Program-made: the position numbers and the translations under genes
Shown here: one piece after another, positions 35,024 through 47,118 of the stretch
How the letters are laid out: each line of letters opens with the position of its first letter
Numbering within the stretch: position 1 is the first letter of the stretch
The notes under the pieces: generated by a model
Seen by the model: only the letters and a program-made list of their open reading frames with translations
What the model was told of the DNA's origin: nothing
Database searches by the model: none
NCBI GenBank assembly: GCA_023974075.1
Contig: CM043797.1
Span: 33,681,023 to 33,745,022 of the forward strand
Reading direction: 5' to 3'
From: Chaenocephalus aceratus
Lineage: Eukaryota > Chordata > Actinopteri > Perciformes > Channichthyidae
DNA length: 64,000 bases

Positions 35024-35655
35024 AATTATAGGGTATCATGAGTATGTTCTGCTGTTTTATACTATATTATAGTTTGTTTGTCTGAACACCTTGTTTCTGT
35101 GCATTAAGAACACTTGTGTTAGGGCATGATTTAACAATATATATACAGTATAAAATACCACGTACTGTACGCCCTCCCATGCCACCCTGGCATGACCTCT
35201 TGCCCTCCCTTTGCCAAACCATGTAAAATGTTCTAGAACCGCCACTGAATACATAAAAGTCAGAGCCACCTGTCGTCAGTGAAACGCCCCTCCTTACTGC
35301 AGAACGTCTCTCGTTATATATGTTATAATGTTTTTTACCGCCAGTTGTCTGATTATATAATCATACGAGTATGTTGATATGCCCTCCAGATTAACCAGCA
35401 GTATGAAAATAACCTGCCGATGCTCCATTGCGGAGGCTACGGTAGAAGTTGTCAGGATTTGGGATTTACCCCCTTAATGTCTGACCAATTGTTGAACAGC
35501 ATTTCCGTGCACATGACTTGTGTTTAAAGTGTATAGTCCGTTTGAGTTTTGCCCGTGTGAACGCAAACCAAACCTTCTGAAAAATGAAACAATGCAACAA
35601 ACTGTCGTCTGGTGCGCACCAGAGAAGCGGACTATTAGGTGTGAATACGACCTAA

Positions 35656-38600
35656 GATTTGTTGACAAGTATTTTAAGCATTTGATTAGTTTATTCCCTG
35701 TTAAATGAATTATTTTTTCTTGTGATGTTGAATGATGTGAAACGAAAATTCAATTTTTAAAGCATATTGTCCTCGGATCTTTTGAATCATGGTTTTCTGT
35801 AGACATTTTATTTGCTTCCATGACGCCCTGTTCCTGACCTCAACGCACATCACTGACTCGAGTGGATCAAAGCACCTGGACGTGTTCAGACAGTCCTGAT
35901 CATTATACACAAATGTGTGAATGTGTGTGTTACTTCAGTTATTATGAAGTTAGGGTGAGAAAGTGGGGTCAGAAAAAAAAGATGTATAACAAAAGGTCAG
36001 ACGCTGAGAATCCAGGGGGGTTTCCAGTAAACCTGCTGGCTTTTGGTTGTTGAAAATACCATTTCTGGCCGTAGTCTTATTTTGCCCCCATTGAAGCAAT
36101 CCACAGACAAAAGACGGCGACAGTGGAGAGAAAGAGAGAAGAGGTGTAAACAGCTGGTTTTTTTTTTTATTTCCCTGCTGATTTTAAGTGTTTTTTTGAA
36201 AACCCTAAATAATAACATGTTTTTGGACGACTGTTTTAAAGCTATGAGTTTGCATTTTGGCCATTGCCTTCTTGTACAACCAATCGCTAAACAAGGTATT
36301 TTAGGTGACCAGAATGTTACATCAAGGTTCAATTACAAATAGCCAAGCCAATACCCTGCTTTATCATATATTTCACTTGAATGTGACCATCATTTACTAA
36401 ATGAACAACACACTGTACTGATGAAGATTTAAAGTTTGTGCCAAACTCATGGGGAATGTTTTCTGAGATAACAAATACATTGAGAATCTAGTTCATTTTC
36501 TCATGGACTTTTATACAATTGGACCTCTTTTTGCAGCCAGTGGAGCCACCTCCTGTCGGCCATTAAAAATAATGCAGTCTGAAGGCACTTTCATTGTGGC
36601 TACTCTTTTTAGACCCATTGGTTGCCCCCTTGAATTGTACACAGTGATGAAAACAAACGTTGTTGCATGTGGTCAGTAATATCAGATGGTTAAGTCAGCA
36701 TGGCAGTAGACTCTCTTTTGGAGGGTTTAATAAGCCATTTCCACTCCCCTATAATTGGTTTGAGATGGCACTCTATACGGTGTAACCTTCACATGCAGGT
36801 GCAAATGGAGTGGAAGTAGGGTAGGGAGAGGGTGTAGGGGCCAGGTAGTTGGGTCGATAATTAACTCCACCAGGAAGTTGTAGGTACTTTTTCTATTACT
36901 TTAACGTCTTTGAATTGTTCACCTATGCTAACATATAAGAGAAGCACAAGTAGCACAACAGGTTAGTGTTTCTATTCCTTTTTTGCAAATAATGTGCCTT
37001 TTACAATTAAATAAATAACTGCTTCATCAAATGTGTTGTATGTAAACAATCTAATATAAACCTAAATGAAACCTGTTGCTTTACACAAATCAAATGACAC
37101 ATAATATAACTGAGAAAGTACAGTAGGTGTTTCTTATGTGTTAATTATTCTATTTTGAAAATGGCCTCCGTATAATTAGCACCTGCACCCCTTAAGACGA
37201 CAAAGTGAATACCACCTGAATATAAAGATGTGACATTTGCAACTCCTCACTTTCATTGCTGCACACAAAACAGATAAAAGAACATATTAAATTCACTGTG
37301 TCTCGCACCGTGAAGGCGAGCCTAAAAGAGATTGTGTGAACTCCCTGCCACACCTCCCAATTCTATTCCTCCTCCTACCTTATCTTCAAAGCGGGAAGAA
37401 AAACTTAGAGAACAGGCTTTAGGTCCCAGGAGATACTCAAAGAATGAGATCCTCTGACTGCTGCATGTCATATTTCACAATTTAACCTCCTCGGATGATA
37501 GTTGAAGGTGGATTAGAGCACATCATTATCAGAAAGATTCAGTTTTTCGATTTAAATGTAAATCAGTCTATTTTTTTTCAATCATTATTGTGCTGCATAA
37601 CTTGAGGTGTGGGAGCAAGAATTGATAGGTTTCACACTTAAAAGGGGCCCTTTGATACATTTAGAAAAGTCTGTGAAGCAGCGTGTTGGGGATTCATTGA
37701 AAACTTGTACTGATAGTATTAAATCAGAAATATCTAATCTGATTTCTAGAAATTGTTGGTCATTGTTTACAACATAACTTGCACTGATACAATCAGAAGG
37801 ATATGTTTATTCATTATGGGTTTATTAGGACATTATAAAATGTATTCAAGACATTTTAAAATAACCAACCAAGATGATCATTCACCATTAAATCTTCTGA
37901 CATGTTTCAGAAGTCTTGTTGGGTATTTTGGCATTATTCCACCAATCAGAACTGTTAGCAAAAACGTGTTTTTTTAGAGGAACTTCATTGTGCGTGTCCG
38001 GCAAGGCACTGCTATTGTGATGAACATTTCTGACAGCAGATGTTATCATTGAATTGCCCACAGCAAAGCAGAGCCCACAGTGACCAATATACATATGCAT
38101 CTGTCAGGAGTCAGGAGAGTGTTCCGTGATGGAAGAGGTCCAAAAATACTTCACATATCAAACCAAAAGAAGATTCACTTCACAGTGATACTATGAAACA
38201 TATCTGCCCCAGTTTACCCAATAGAGTACACTAACGGACTCCCTCTATAGAAAGACTAATTGCACGCCCGCGCAAAATACCCAGTGTTTACACACACGTT
38301 ACCCATCCAGGACGCATCCAATGATTCCCCAGCTTGCACCTTACATATGATGCAACCTATTAGGTTTAAGTTGTAGCAAACATTTCCCTCAGAATGATTG
38401 AAACATGAATCCATATTAATGTGATCACATCTGATTGAAAGGAAGCATTCTCACACGTGATTTCATGTAAAATTGAACAGGATGCATAGATTGTAATCCT
38501 CATTGCATTGTGTTAACCGCAGTAGCAAGTTTTCTTCTGTTTCATCTTTATATAGTAATATTATGTCCAAACATTAACTAGCTCTCAAATTGATAATGAT

Positions 38601-38820
38601 AATATGTCATACATCTTCAATCACTCTTGGGTAGTGCTACCGACCCCTTTGCCACGTTTTGCTATGTGTGTAACTACATTATGACTGCAAAAAAATTAAT
38701 GTATGTCAAACATCTGACAAAAAAAATTGGTATAGTGGCTGTCGCAGGACTGTAATAAGTCTTTCATTTCATTCAGCCTAAATAAATTGTCATATGGTTA
38801 ATGTTGGGGGAGTGGATTGT
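35656..38820. other. Unassigned DNA, low repeat content
   Basis: About 3.2 kb with short ORFs lacking any domain I recognise, and no repeat ends or microsatellites. It may be host intron or intergenic DNA. Confidence 0.4.
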
Positions 38821-39291
38821 AAAATACACTGTAAAATATTACCATGATTTCACAATATTTAGCTGTAATATTTTACAATAAATTACTGTTTTACCACTTT
38901 ACAGTCTTTACCTGTAATGTTCACAATATAATACTATCATTTTGAATTTCACAGTGAAATCAATACAGGCACAGTTAATTACTGTGAATGTACAGGATAA
39001 TTGATTACCAAGATTTCACAACATGTTACTGTATTATTTCATAGTAAAATACTGTATTCAGACCATCCTCTGTGATAACACAACAAATTAAGTGATTTTC
39101 TTGCTTTTATCAATCAATCAATGTTTATTTATTGAACATATCGTTCTTGCTTGGCTTTAAACTAATTGTGTTGGTGCAGGTTTTACTTAAATTGAAAGGG
39201 GCCCCGCTGCATGTGCCTTAAAATAAACTATGCAACATATAAATCTAGTGAAATTGTTGTCTTGGCTTATTGTTTTTTTTTATTGTTTCAG

Positions 39292-39344
39292 GTGCTTCCT
39301 GAGCATTAATCCCAAGACGGGCTCGAACGCCAAAAAGAGGCATG
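39292..39344 (+). other. Exon-like segment inside the CACTA-type element
   Basis: A long T-rich tract ending tttcag at 39291 precedes 53 bases that read CFLSINPKTGSNAKKRH in one frame, followed by gtaatt. The acceptor, length and donor look like an internal exon, possibly of a transposon-borne or captured gene. I do not recognise the protein. Confidence 0.3.
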
Positions 39345-39417
39345 GTAATTTAAACCCCCATGTCAGCACATTCTTCAGAAAAATAGTTGACTTTGAGTGG
39401 ATGTCTGTGTAGACATG

Positions 39418-39963
39418 TAAACAAGTGCTCCCCTCCTTGTTTTCTTTTCTGTCTCCCTGCTGCCCAGGTGCACCTGGTCTGCCCCTGGCTCCGCCTCTGC
39501 CCAGGTGTTCCAAATTCCACTCAGCCGTGTATATATAAAGAGAAGCTGGAGGAGAAGGATGTCTCGCCTATCCTAACGCTGGGAGACACTCTCCTCAGAA
39601 TACCTCTTTGCCATTTTGTGCTGTAGGCCATATTTTTGCAGATGTGTTTATGTTTAGCCTGGAGGACCTGATAGTCCAGTTTTCGCGGCTTTATTTTATT
39701 TCCCATAGGGTTTATTTGATTTCTGGTTAGGGGGGGGAGCTTTGGGTCCTACGGTCCGTGGTGTGGCTGGCTCGGGTTCCCTTCTTCTGTTTGTTCCTTT
39801 TGGCCAGTCCTCCAGACCTCTTTTTCCCCCCCGTTTCGCTTGTGTGAGCAAACGGCTGATCATCAATAAATGCTCGTTACCAAGTAGGTTATTGCGTGTA
39901 TTCTGTCATGTTGCAGGTCTCAGCACGAGCCACTACCGCGGAGTAGAGGTTGGGGCCGTAACA
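39418..39963 (+). mobile_element. Solo LTR inside the CACTA-type element
   Basis: The right end reads gggccgtaaca. The pentamer acatg flanks both sides (39413-39417 and 39964-39968). The left end starts ta instead of tg, possibly a point change. It has its own promoter layout: tatataaag at 39532-39540 and aataaa at 39865-39870, so transcription would have run rightward. No internal retroelement sequence remains. Confidence 0.6.
39532..39540 (+). promoter_or_regulatory. TATA box of the solo LTR
   Basis: The sequence tatataaag is followed about 25-30 bases on by a purine-rich leader, inside the LTR's U3-R transition. Confidence 0.5.
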
Positions 39964-40499
39964 ACATGTCCAAGACTCTGTGAAATGTACTTTGCACTTC
40001 AATGCAGTAATACAAAGTTAAAATGGGCATTTTCTTGGTTTTTCTTTGTTGATTGAGCTGATTGAATTGTGTAGTTATGGTAAAATCCCAGTTAACTAGT
40101 CAAATTTACAATATATTATCATATTATTTACATTTGTATATTTACAGTAAATTACTGGCTACTGTGTTTCATTACTTCTACAGTAATAGTGTGAAAATAC
40201 AGGTAATTACTGTAATTTATATACAGCAAGGTACCATAATACCACAGCTCTGTACTGCTATATCACAGTAATTCCATGGACATGGCAACTGTCACAGTAT
40301 TTAGTTGTACTTTTATTCTAATTTACTGTAAAAATATCTACAGTAAATTACTGTGAAATATTTACAGTCAATTACTGTGAAATATTTACTGTAAATTACT
40401 GTGAAATCCATGCAACTAGTAGCCAGTAATTTACTATAATTTTACATCCAAACATTTTACAGTGTAGGCCTGAATAGACAGGCTTTTGGTGTTGTCAAA

Positions 40500-41665
40500 T
40501 TGGAGACTTTTTTGCTATATCATTAAGGCCCCAAGCCTGTTTTTCAGGTCTCAGGCTCAAAAATGACATTTCCAGAACAAATGACCATAACTACACTTCT
40601 AAAAGGGGAAAATTAATAATCTTTGTTCTCAAAGTAATGATAGACCTGTGAGTTGGATGTAGAAAAGTCAGAATCAATATAGATGTTTTTTATTTTAAAG
40701 AAAATTCAGATTGAACATAGTAAAAACCTGTAAATTATAGTGTCCGTCCAAAAAATATGTTTTACTTATAGTGAAAACTACCCTTGGATGATGGGTTAGT
40801 AGACTAAAAGATTTATGAATCCAAAGTACAACATATAATAAGTAACCTGTATCAAGATTGATGCAAACAAATTGACATTTGACCTTTTTAGATAGATTTA
40901 GCAAAAATAAAACACTTAAGGGGTCATTTGGGGGGATTTTCCATATCTCTGGCCCCCCTTGGTCGATTTTGATGATTGACATCTCTTTATAACGTCAGAG
41001 CCAATGGAATCGAGGGAAAGTTCCACATACACACACAGGTTACCAAATAAGGAGTGATAGTGACGCGTAGAAAAACCGGAAGCTGCGCTAGCCTCTGGTG
41101 GCTGCCATTAGTAGCTCATTTTGATTCTCCGTTTTTTGCATAAAAATGGAATTATGGATTATCAATAATGTTTCAAAGTGACAGACAAATTGGATTAACC
41201 TATGGATTAACCTTCAGCCGCGTTTTTTCTCGTTTTAATGCCATTGAACACGACTTCAGAATAACAGCTAAAGTGAGCATTTTTGCTACCTAAATCTACG
41301 TCGTGTGTTGTCTGTATTTGCTTCCCCTGTCACGAGTTGTGATCGCTCAGTGATGATCCTTATACTTCTATAATCTGTGGAATCTCAGGATGTTATCTAA
41401 GCTTGTTTGTGCAGATCCAATAAGTATATTGATCGGTATAGCTAGAGTTCTGAGCTAACGGCCTTAAGATTTTTTTGCCCGTGGCTAATTCAGAGGCTCA
41501 GCGTTATCTTTGAGTTTAAAAAAGAAAGAAAAGATCAGTTAGCTGAGTTTCTTCCCGTTACATAGATATGAAACATTCATAGTTTATTAAATCTTAATAA
41601 GCCCTCAGACACCTCAGACACAGATGTTGTGATTTCGGCCCCTTCGGCAGGTCGGGCTTAAGAGG
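40500..41665 (+). mobile_element. Repeat family T, copy 1
   Basis: It is bounded roughly by cattaaggccccaagcctg on the left and gggcttaagagg on the right. Its left half (40520-40880) matches 50300-50620 reverse-complemented. Its right half (41190-41600, with attaacctatggattaac and ctaattcagaggctca) matches 49560-49990 in the same orientation. No coding region. Confidence 0.6.
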
Positions 41666-41669
41666 TTTA

Positions 41670-43850
41670 AAAAAAAGTATGGCCAGGCTTTTTTGGTAGG
41701 ATTATGTTAAACATCTTGTTTACTCTTGCTGGCTTCTCCAATGTTACAAACCCAAGCTTTAAAAAATGGTTCACATACTAAGTGAGCGTGACAGTAAGCA
41801 CAATATTTGGTAAGGAAAAATATGTGAAAATATCGGAATTAAATATTATACACTGTAGAGAAGTACGACCTACAAATGCTATTTTACAGATTACATAAAC
41901 AATCCTTGTGTGGTACAGATCCTTTTAAAAAAATCACACCATGATCATTTACAAATGTTTTTTTTTTTTCATTATAATATTTATAGGCCTACTGTTTTTA
42001 AAAAGATCTCTAATATCATATCAAATTGCAATATTAGTTGTTTTTTCCAAATCATACTGCCCTAATCACTACTTACTTGTGATAAATGTTGTTATTGGTA
42101 TGTCGAGAATAGCAACACATTCAGCTGATTCCTACAGGCTGAAACACAAGCATTGGTTTGCTAATTATTGAAGAGAGTCCTTGGAGGCTGGGTACATATG
42201 GCCCGACGTTAGCAGCTCAGACTAAACGGTTGGTCTGTTGTTCATACCAGTCAACAGGACAAAGACGGCCGTCACAAATGAAGATGAGGGATCACACACA
42301 ACCTGATTCTGTCAATCAAAATAACTCCCATTGTTCCGAAGCAGCTCACCGTACGATATACTCTAAAAACACACTGCACTGAATTTGCTGTAACATGTAC
42401 ATTACCCTACAGACATGTTTAACTGTGACATTATCCGGATCACTTAATATTTAACAAGAAACTAATATTGATTTTTGAAAGCTTATATATGTATTGGTCC
42501 AACTAAATGTGTGTACAGAGGCAGCCCCTAAGTAGCTGGAATTCTTGCTGATGCAAGCTATCCGTATTTATGGAAATGGTTGACTTCTCTTCTGTTTTTT
42601 TATTGTATATAACTGTCACCAGGGTCACTCACAGTTTTCACCCCATAATTACTTCACACTTCAAGATATCTTCCAAGAAAACCAAACCAAACAAACAGCT
42701 TTGAGTCAACAACAGCGTTTCCGCCAGGGGGGCGTCTTGCCGTAATTTGACGCCCTTATTCAGCTCGGGACACCCTGAACTCGAGCCGAGGGCGTCCAAA
42801 AATATTAATAATTCGAGAGAAGATCGAGAAAAAGGACAAGGACATCCCTCTGTTGGGGGAGCAAAGGAGTCTGCTGGGATTCTTTTTGGAGTATTGAAGA
42901 TCGTTTCCCCGACATCGGCGGTGCCTGCTACAGGACAACACGGAACGTGCGCGATTTGGAAGCCAAATGATCCGGCTCACTAACGTAAAAAGACAGTCTC
43001 TATAAGGGACGGCTCAAGTCAAAATTCAAGCACCCCCCCGGTGTCGCCATAAATTGTTGGATCATTTCAACAAATCTCTGGATGTCTGATTACACTGTCA
43101 TAACGCTGTGCCTGCGTAATTTGGTTATCTGAGTCCACAGCGACATCACACTGAAGAGCACTGAATGGAATAGATGAGGGCTCCTGCGAGGGGCCTGGCA
43201 ATTGAAGAAAGAGCTGAACGAAATTAGAGGGCACATAAAGTGTGGCAGACACTGGTAAATCAGTTTTCCTCGGCAATTACAGCAAGAAAGCTTTTATTTC
43301 ATCTGGGGAGGGCAAGAGTGGGTGCAGCACTATACAACTGTCAGCCAATACAAGCAAAATCTACAGCTTACAGTAAATCCTAGTGGGTTTTTGAGGATTT
43401 TTTAATGACCTGCCTTGTCCTTTACACAGCTCACAATCTGATTATTAGTAGTGGAGGACAAGAGGCTAATTGAAGTGTCACTCTGCGCTAAAGTGTCTTT
43501 CTTTTTTCCTTTTTCTGCCGAGAGCAGAGAATCATTCCATTTGAATAAGTCATCAGCACTTCAAGTATAGAGATGGCCATTGATTATTTGGCACACTCAC
43601 ACACTCTTGAAAACAATCAAAAATGCTGTAAAGCAGAACAGAGGAAACAATCGTGACACATAATTAGTCAAGAAGCAAGATGTTGAATAAAATGTATTTG
43701 ATATGTATTTATTGTAATGCAAATGATCAAGGTAAGGAACAAACGGTATGTTGTATTTAATAGCAAGGGTGAAAAAATACCTCACTCATATGCAAACTAG
43801 TTTATATATACACGTAATGACGTTAGATAACAATCTATTTCACTTGGCGG
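41670..43850. other. Unassigned DNA with a CpG-richer island
   Basis: 42720-43040 is markedly richer in CpG and G/C than its surroundings and has 78-codon and 74-codon ORFs on the two strands with no known domain. The rest is AT-rich and featureless. Confidence 0.35.
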
Positions 43851-44248
43851 ATGTTTTTAAGATAAGATAAGATAAGATGAACCTTTATTAATTCCCGAGG
43901 GGAAATTCAGTTGTGCAAAGCAGCAACAGGGTAAGCATGAAAAAACAGGACAGAAAAGATTCACACAGATTAATAAAATCTAAAATAAATAAAATCAAGA
44001 ATTTTTTTTTAAATGATAATAATAATAAAAGACTATGAAATAGGAGATGAGTAAAAATAAGAGTAAAATAACTGTCAGCATATATACATATTTGGTCATC
44101 TAAGTTATAAAGTAGGGAATAAGTTAGTTAAGTTAAAGTGAAAATGGACATCTGTACATATAGTGACATATCTATCTACCTATATGGTGTACTAATAATA
44201 ATATGTTAACATGGGTTGTGGAAACAGTGTATATTTATGTCCAGTGAT

Positions 44249-46275
44249 TTAATTGTATTTATTTTTCATTATTAACCCCTTATTGTACAGCCTGATGGCT
44301 ACAGGCACAAAGGACTGTCCGAGGCGCTTGGTGCGTTGTCGTGGAGGGATGAGTCTGTGGCTGAACATACTCCTCATCTTCACTAGCTCTGCGTGGAGTG
44401 GGTGGGAGGGGTTCTCTAGGATGCTGTCGAGCTTCCTCCTCGTCCTTCCCTCTGCCACCTCCTCCAGATTGTCCAGTTGTACTCCCACTACAGAGCTAGC
44501 TTTCTTCACGAGCTTGTTCAGCCTGCCAGTGTCCCTATAGTGTTTGTGTTACCACCCCAGCACACCACGGCAAAGAAGAGCACACTGGCCACCACAGACT
44601 GGTAGAACATCTGCAGCAGCCTCGTGCACACGTTGAATGACCTGAGCCTCCTCAGGAAGAACAGCTTACTCTGTCCATTCCTGAAGAGAGCATCAGTGTT
44701 GTCTGTCCAGTCCAGTTTATTGTTCAAGTGCACTCCCAGGAACTTGTAGCTGTTCACCACCTCCACATCCTTCCCTCTGATGGTGATGGGGGTCAGAGGC
44801 CTCTTCCTGCTCCGCCTGAAGTCCACCACCAGCTCCTTAGTCTTGCTGATGTTAAGCTGGAGGTGATTGTTGTCACACCAGCCTACGAAGTTCTCAACCA
44901 GGGCCCTGTAGTCCTCCTCATTGTCATCTGTGATGCAGCTGACAATGGAGGAGTCGTCAGAGAACTTCTGTAGGTGGCATGAGCAGGGGTTGAAGCGGAA
45001 GTCGGAGGTGTAGAGGGTGAACAGGAATGGCGACAGCACAGTTCCTTGGGGGGCTCCGGTGTTGCTCAGCAGCACATCAGACACGCTGCCCTGCAGTCTG
45101 ACATACTGAGGTCTGCTGGTGAGGTAGTCTGTGATCCAGGCCACCATGCTGCGATCCACCTGCATCACTGACAGCTTCTCAGCTAGCAGGTGTGGCCGGA
45201 TCGTGTTGAAGGCGCTGGAGAAGTCGAAGAACATAATTCTTAGTGAGCTGTGCGGCTCCTCCAGCTGTGTGTAGGGTGTGGAGCATGTAGGTGATAGCAT
45301 CCTCTACACCAATGTATTCCTGGTAGGCAAACTGTAGAGGGTCCATGGAGTCACACACGAGGGGTTTGAGGTGCTGCAGAATCAGTCTCTCAAAGATCTT
45401 CATGACGTGTGAAGTCAGAGCAACAGGCAGTAGTCTCCTGGGGTGCTGGGGCGTGTCTTTTTGGGCACCAGGACAATGCAAGACGTCTTCCAGATGTCCG
45501 GCACCTTCATCAGCGTCAAGGAGAGACTGAAGAGGTGCTGAAAAACTCCTGCTAATTGACTGGCACACGCCTTGAGCACTTGGGGGTTGGTGTTGTCTGG
45601 CCCCCTTGCCTTCCTCACGTTGATCTTCGAGAGTTGATTCCTAACTTGTCCGGTGGTGATTATTAGGGGTGTGAAACTGCTGGGAGTGGCTGATGCCCCC
45701 CCTAGAGTGGAGTTGGGTGTGTTTGAAGAAGAAGAGAAGAAGAAGAAGAAGAAGAAGAAGAAGAAGAAGAAGAAGAAGAAGAAGAAGAAGAAGAAGAAGA
45801 AGAAGAAGAAGAAGAAGAAGAAGAAGAAGAAGAAGAAGAAGAAGAAGAAGAAGAAGAAGAAGAAGAAGGCACCTTCAGGGGTGCCTTGCACAGCCGTGCT
45901 TGATTGTTTGTACCCAGTGATTTTCCTCACCCCTCCCCACACTTCTCTAGAGCTATTGGCCTCCAGACGACTCTCCAACTTGTCTCTGTATTTCTCCTTG
46001 GCTGCCTGTAGCTCTTTTTTCAGCTCCTTCTGTACAGTCTTAGCTTTCTCAGTGTCTCTCGCCATGAAAGCCCTCTTCTTCCTGTTCAAGAGGGCTTTAA
46101 TGTGCCCATTGATCCAGGGCTTGTTGTTTGGGAAGCATCGTACCTTTTTGGTTGGCACAATGCTCTCCTCACAGAACCGGATGTAGTCGGTGCTGCAATG
46201 GGAGAGTCCATTTATGTCCTCACTGTGAACCCTCTGAAACATGTCCCAGTCTCTTAACCTGTAGCACTCCCTCAA
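44249..46275 (-). pseudogene. LINE ORF2 reverse transcriptase, frameshifted
   Basis: Reading leftward, 46275-45415 gives the linker and RT start (WINGHIKALLNRKKRAF, then ARGPDNTNPQVLKACA, then WKTSCIVLVPKK). It is followed by frame changes near 45420 and 45300. 45300-44518 holds the palm: FFDFSSAFNTIRPHLL with the first catalytic Asp, TGAPQGTVLSPFLFTLYT, and KFSDDSSIV with the Asp pair, then YKFLGVHLNNKLDW. 44509-44249 carries the C-terminus. At least two frameshifts separate the parts, although the catalytic motifs themselves are present. In the family this enzyme copies its own RNA at a nicked target. The in-frame poly-Phe run at 45868-45725 replaces part of the region between the linker and RT. 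Confidence 0.85.
45725..45868. repeat. AAG/CTT trinucleotide array, about 47 units
   Basis: Nearly pure aag units on the plus strand. In the LINE's coding frame on the minus strand they are ttc codons, giving a run of about 47 Phe. The plus-strand poly-Lys and poly-Arg frames are artefacts. Confidence 0.95.
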
Positions 46276-46320
46276 CTCCTCCTCAACCTCATCCGACCAC
46301 TGCTGTACAGTCCTGGTGGT

Positions 46321-46386
46321 AGCCGGCTGTCTCCTGACAAGAGGCTTGTATTTCGGAACAAGCCTCTTGTCAGGAGACAGCCGGCT
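46321..46386. repeat. 29-bp perfect inverted duplication at the LINE 5' end
   Basis: Arm 46321-46349 (agccggctgtctcctgacaa and nine more) is exactly reverse-complemented at 46358-46386, with an 8-base loop atttcgga. The inner arm is genuine LINE coding sequence; the outer arm is an inverted copy at the truncation point. Confidence 0.95.
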
Positions 46387-46389
46387 TTT

Positions 46390-47115
46390 ATCAATGTAAC
46401 TTAGGATAACTGCAACAAAACATTAAGATACAAATTCAGAACAGCAAGTTCAATGGTACATTAGTTTCAAATGGGCTTAAATCCTTTAATACAGTCATTA
46501 TTAATTAAAATAATGGTGTGGTTTAATGGCAAAAGGTGCAGGAAAAACAGTAACATACTGTACATGTATTCTGCATTTGTCTTGAATTCTTTATTATTTA
46601 CCAAACACTGAGAGATCCCTTGACTTGTATGTAGCACCTATTGAAAAAACAAAACTGCATTCATCAAAGAACAAAGCCTACACTATTAATTCAATATTAT
46701 CTCTAACGTGAATTGACAACTATTGTCCTGTTTTTCTTTGTCCCTAACAACTAGGAACACTCTCCATCTGAGGTCAGTGTGACACTCTCTGGGCTGTAAA
46801 TCAAGACCGCAGCAGTGTTCAGAGGAGGTCCAAGTAAACAGTCTGACCCACATAAAGCCCCCATTCAACAAAAATAGCCCCATTAACACCCGGAGGATTG
46901 ATATGAAGACAACGTGCTAAAAACGTAAGGCCGAAACTATTTTTGTAATAGAAATAATACATACAAAATAAATCATAATGCCTATTTATGTGTTACCATA
47001 CATGTGTAATTAGCTAGTGCTATATTTAAAAGGTTTTACTACAAAATATTGAAGACATTTTTGTTCTTACCAGTTATTCTCTCTATAAAGTAATGGTATG
47101 ATGTAGGGTGTAATT
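46390..47115. other. Unassigned AT-rich DNA
   Basis: I see no gene or repeat ends here. Confidence 0.4.
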
Positions 47116-47118
47116 TGT

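Larger units (their letters stand above)
32481..35247 (+). mobile_element. hAT-like element Y, copy 1
   Basis: The left end cactggtgg and right end ccgccactg are short inverted repeats, and the right terminal 190 bp (gtaaaatgttctagaaccgc) matches the start of copy 2 at 57893 reverse-complemented. The flanking octamers actataca and aatacata agree at 5 of 8 bases. It carries a small conserved basic exon and a foldback element of family X inserted at aattata. Assignment to hAT rests on the end sequence and 8-bp spacing and is moderate. Confidence 0.6.
27506..35652. mobile_element. Harbinger-type DNA transposon, split by nested insertions
   Basis: The left end is ggtcgcattcacacc and the right end ggtgtgaatacgacc, a 15-bp inverted repeat with one mismatch. 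TAA flanks both ends (27503-27505 and 35653-35655), the 3-bp target site typical of PIF/Harbinger. Its own sequence is only 27506-27772, 32406-32480 and 35256-35652. The rest is an LTR element and a hAT-like element inserted into it. No transposase or Myb-like protein remains, so it was non-autonomous. Confidence 0.75.
38827..40464. mobile_element. CACTA / EnSpm-type non-autonomous element
   Basis: The ends are cactgtaaaatatt and aacattttacagtg, inverted repeats starting CACTG. Subterminal zones (38827-39060 and 40080-40464) are packed with ttactgtaa / tttacagtaa motifs in both orientations, the typical binding-site clusters of CACTA elements. Flanking bases give only a possible 2-bp ta duplication. 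The middle (about 39065-40075) is unrelated and holds a solo LTR. Confidence 0.7.
43855..46386 (-). mobile_element. Rex1/L2-type non-LTR retrotransposon, 5'-truncated
   Basis: On the minus strand, coding sequence for ORF2 runs from about 46320 to 44249, then a 3' UTR of about 350 bp, then caataaagg-type sequence (reverse of cctttatta near 43880) and a tctta array (reverse of aagataagataag at 43857). The element is 5'-truncated within ORF2, upstream of the RT fingers. Frameshifts, a huge codon repeat and a 5' inverted duplication make it inactive. The clade is inferred from RT sequence and tail; Rex1, L2 or another jockey-group clade are the options. Confidence 0.8.

Noticed and set aside
42719..42736. 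CTCF-like site ccgccaggggggcgtc
   Set aside because: It differs from the usual core by a base change and an extra G. One weak match in 64 kb is not meaningful.
45653..46186. 177-codon poly-Lys ORF on plus strand
   Set aside because: It is the antisense of the LINE reverse transcriptase plus the AAG array.
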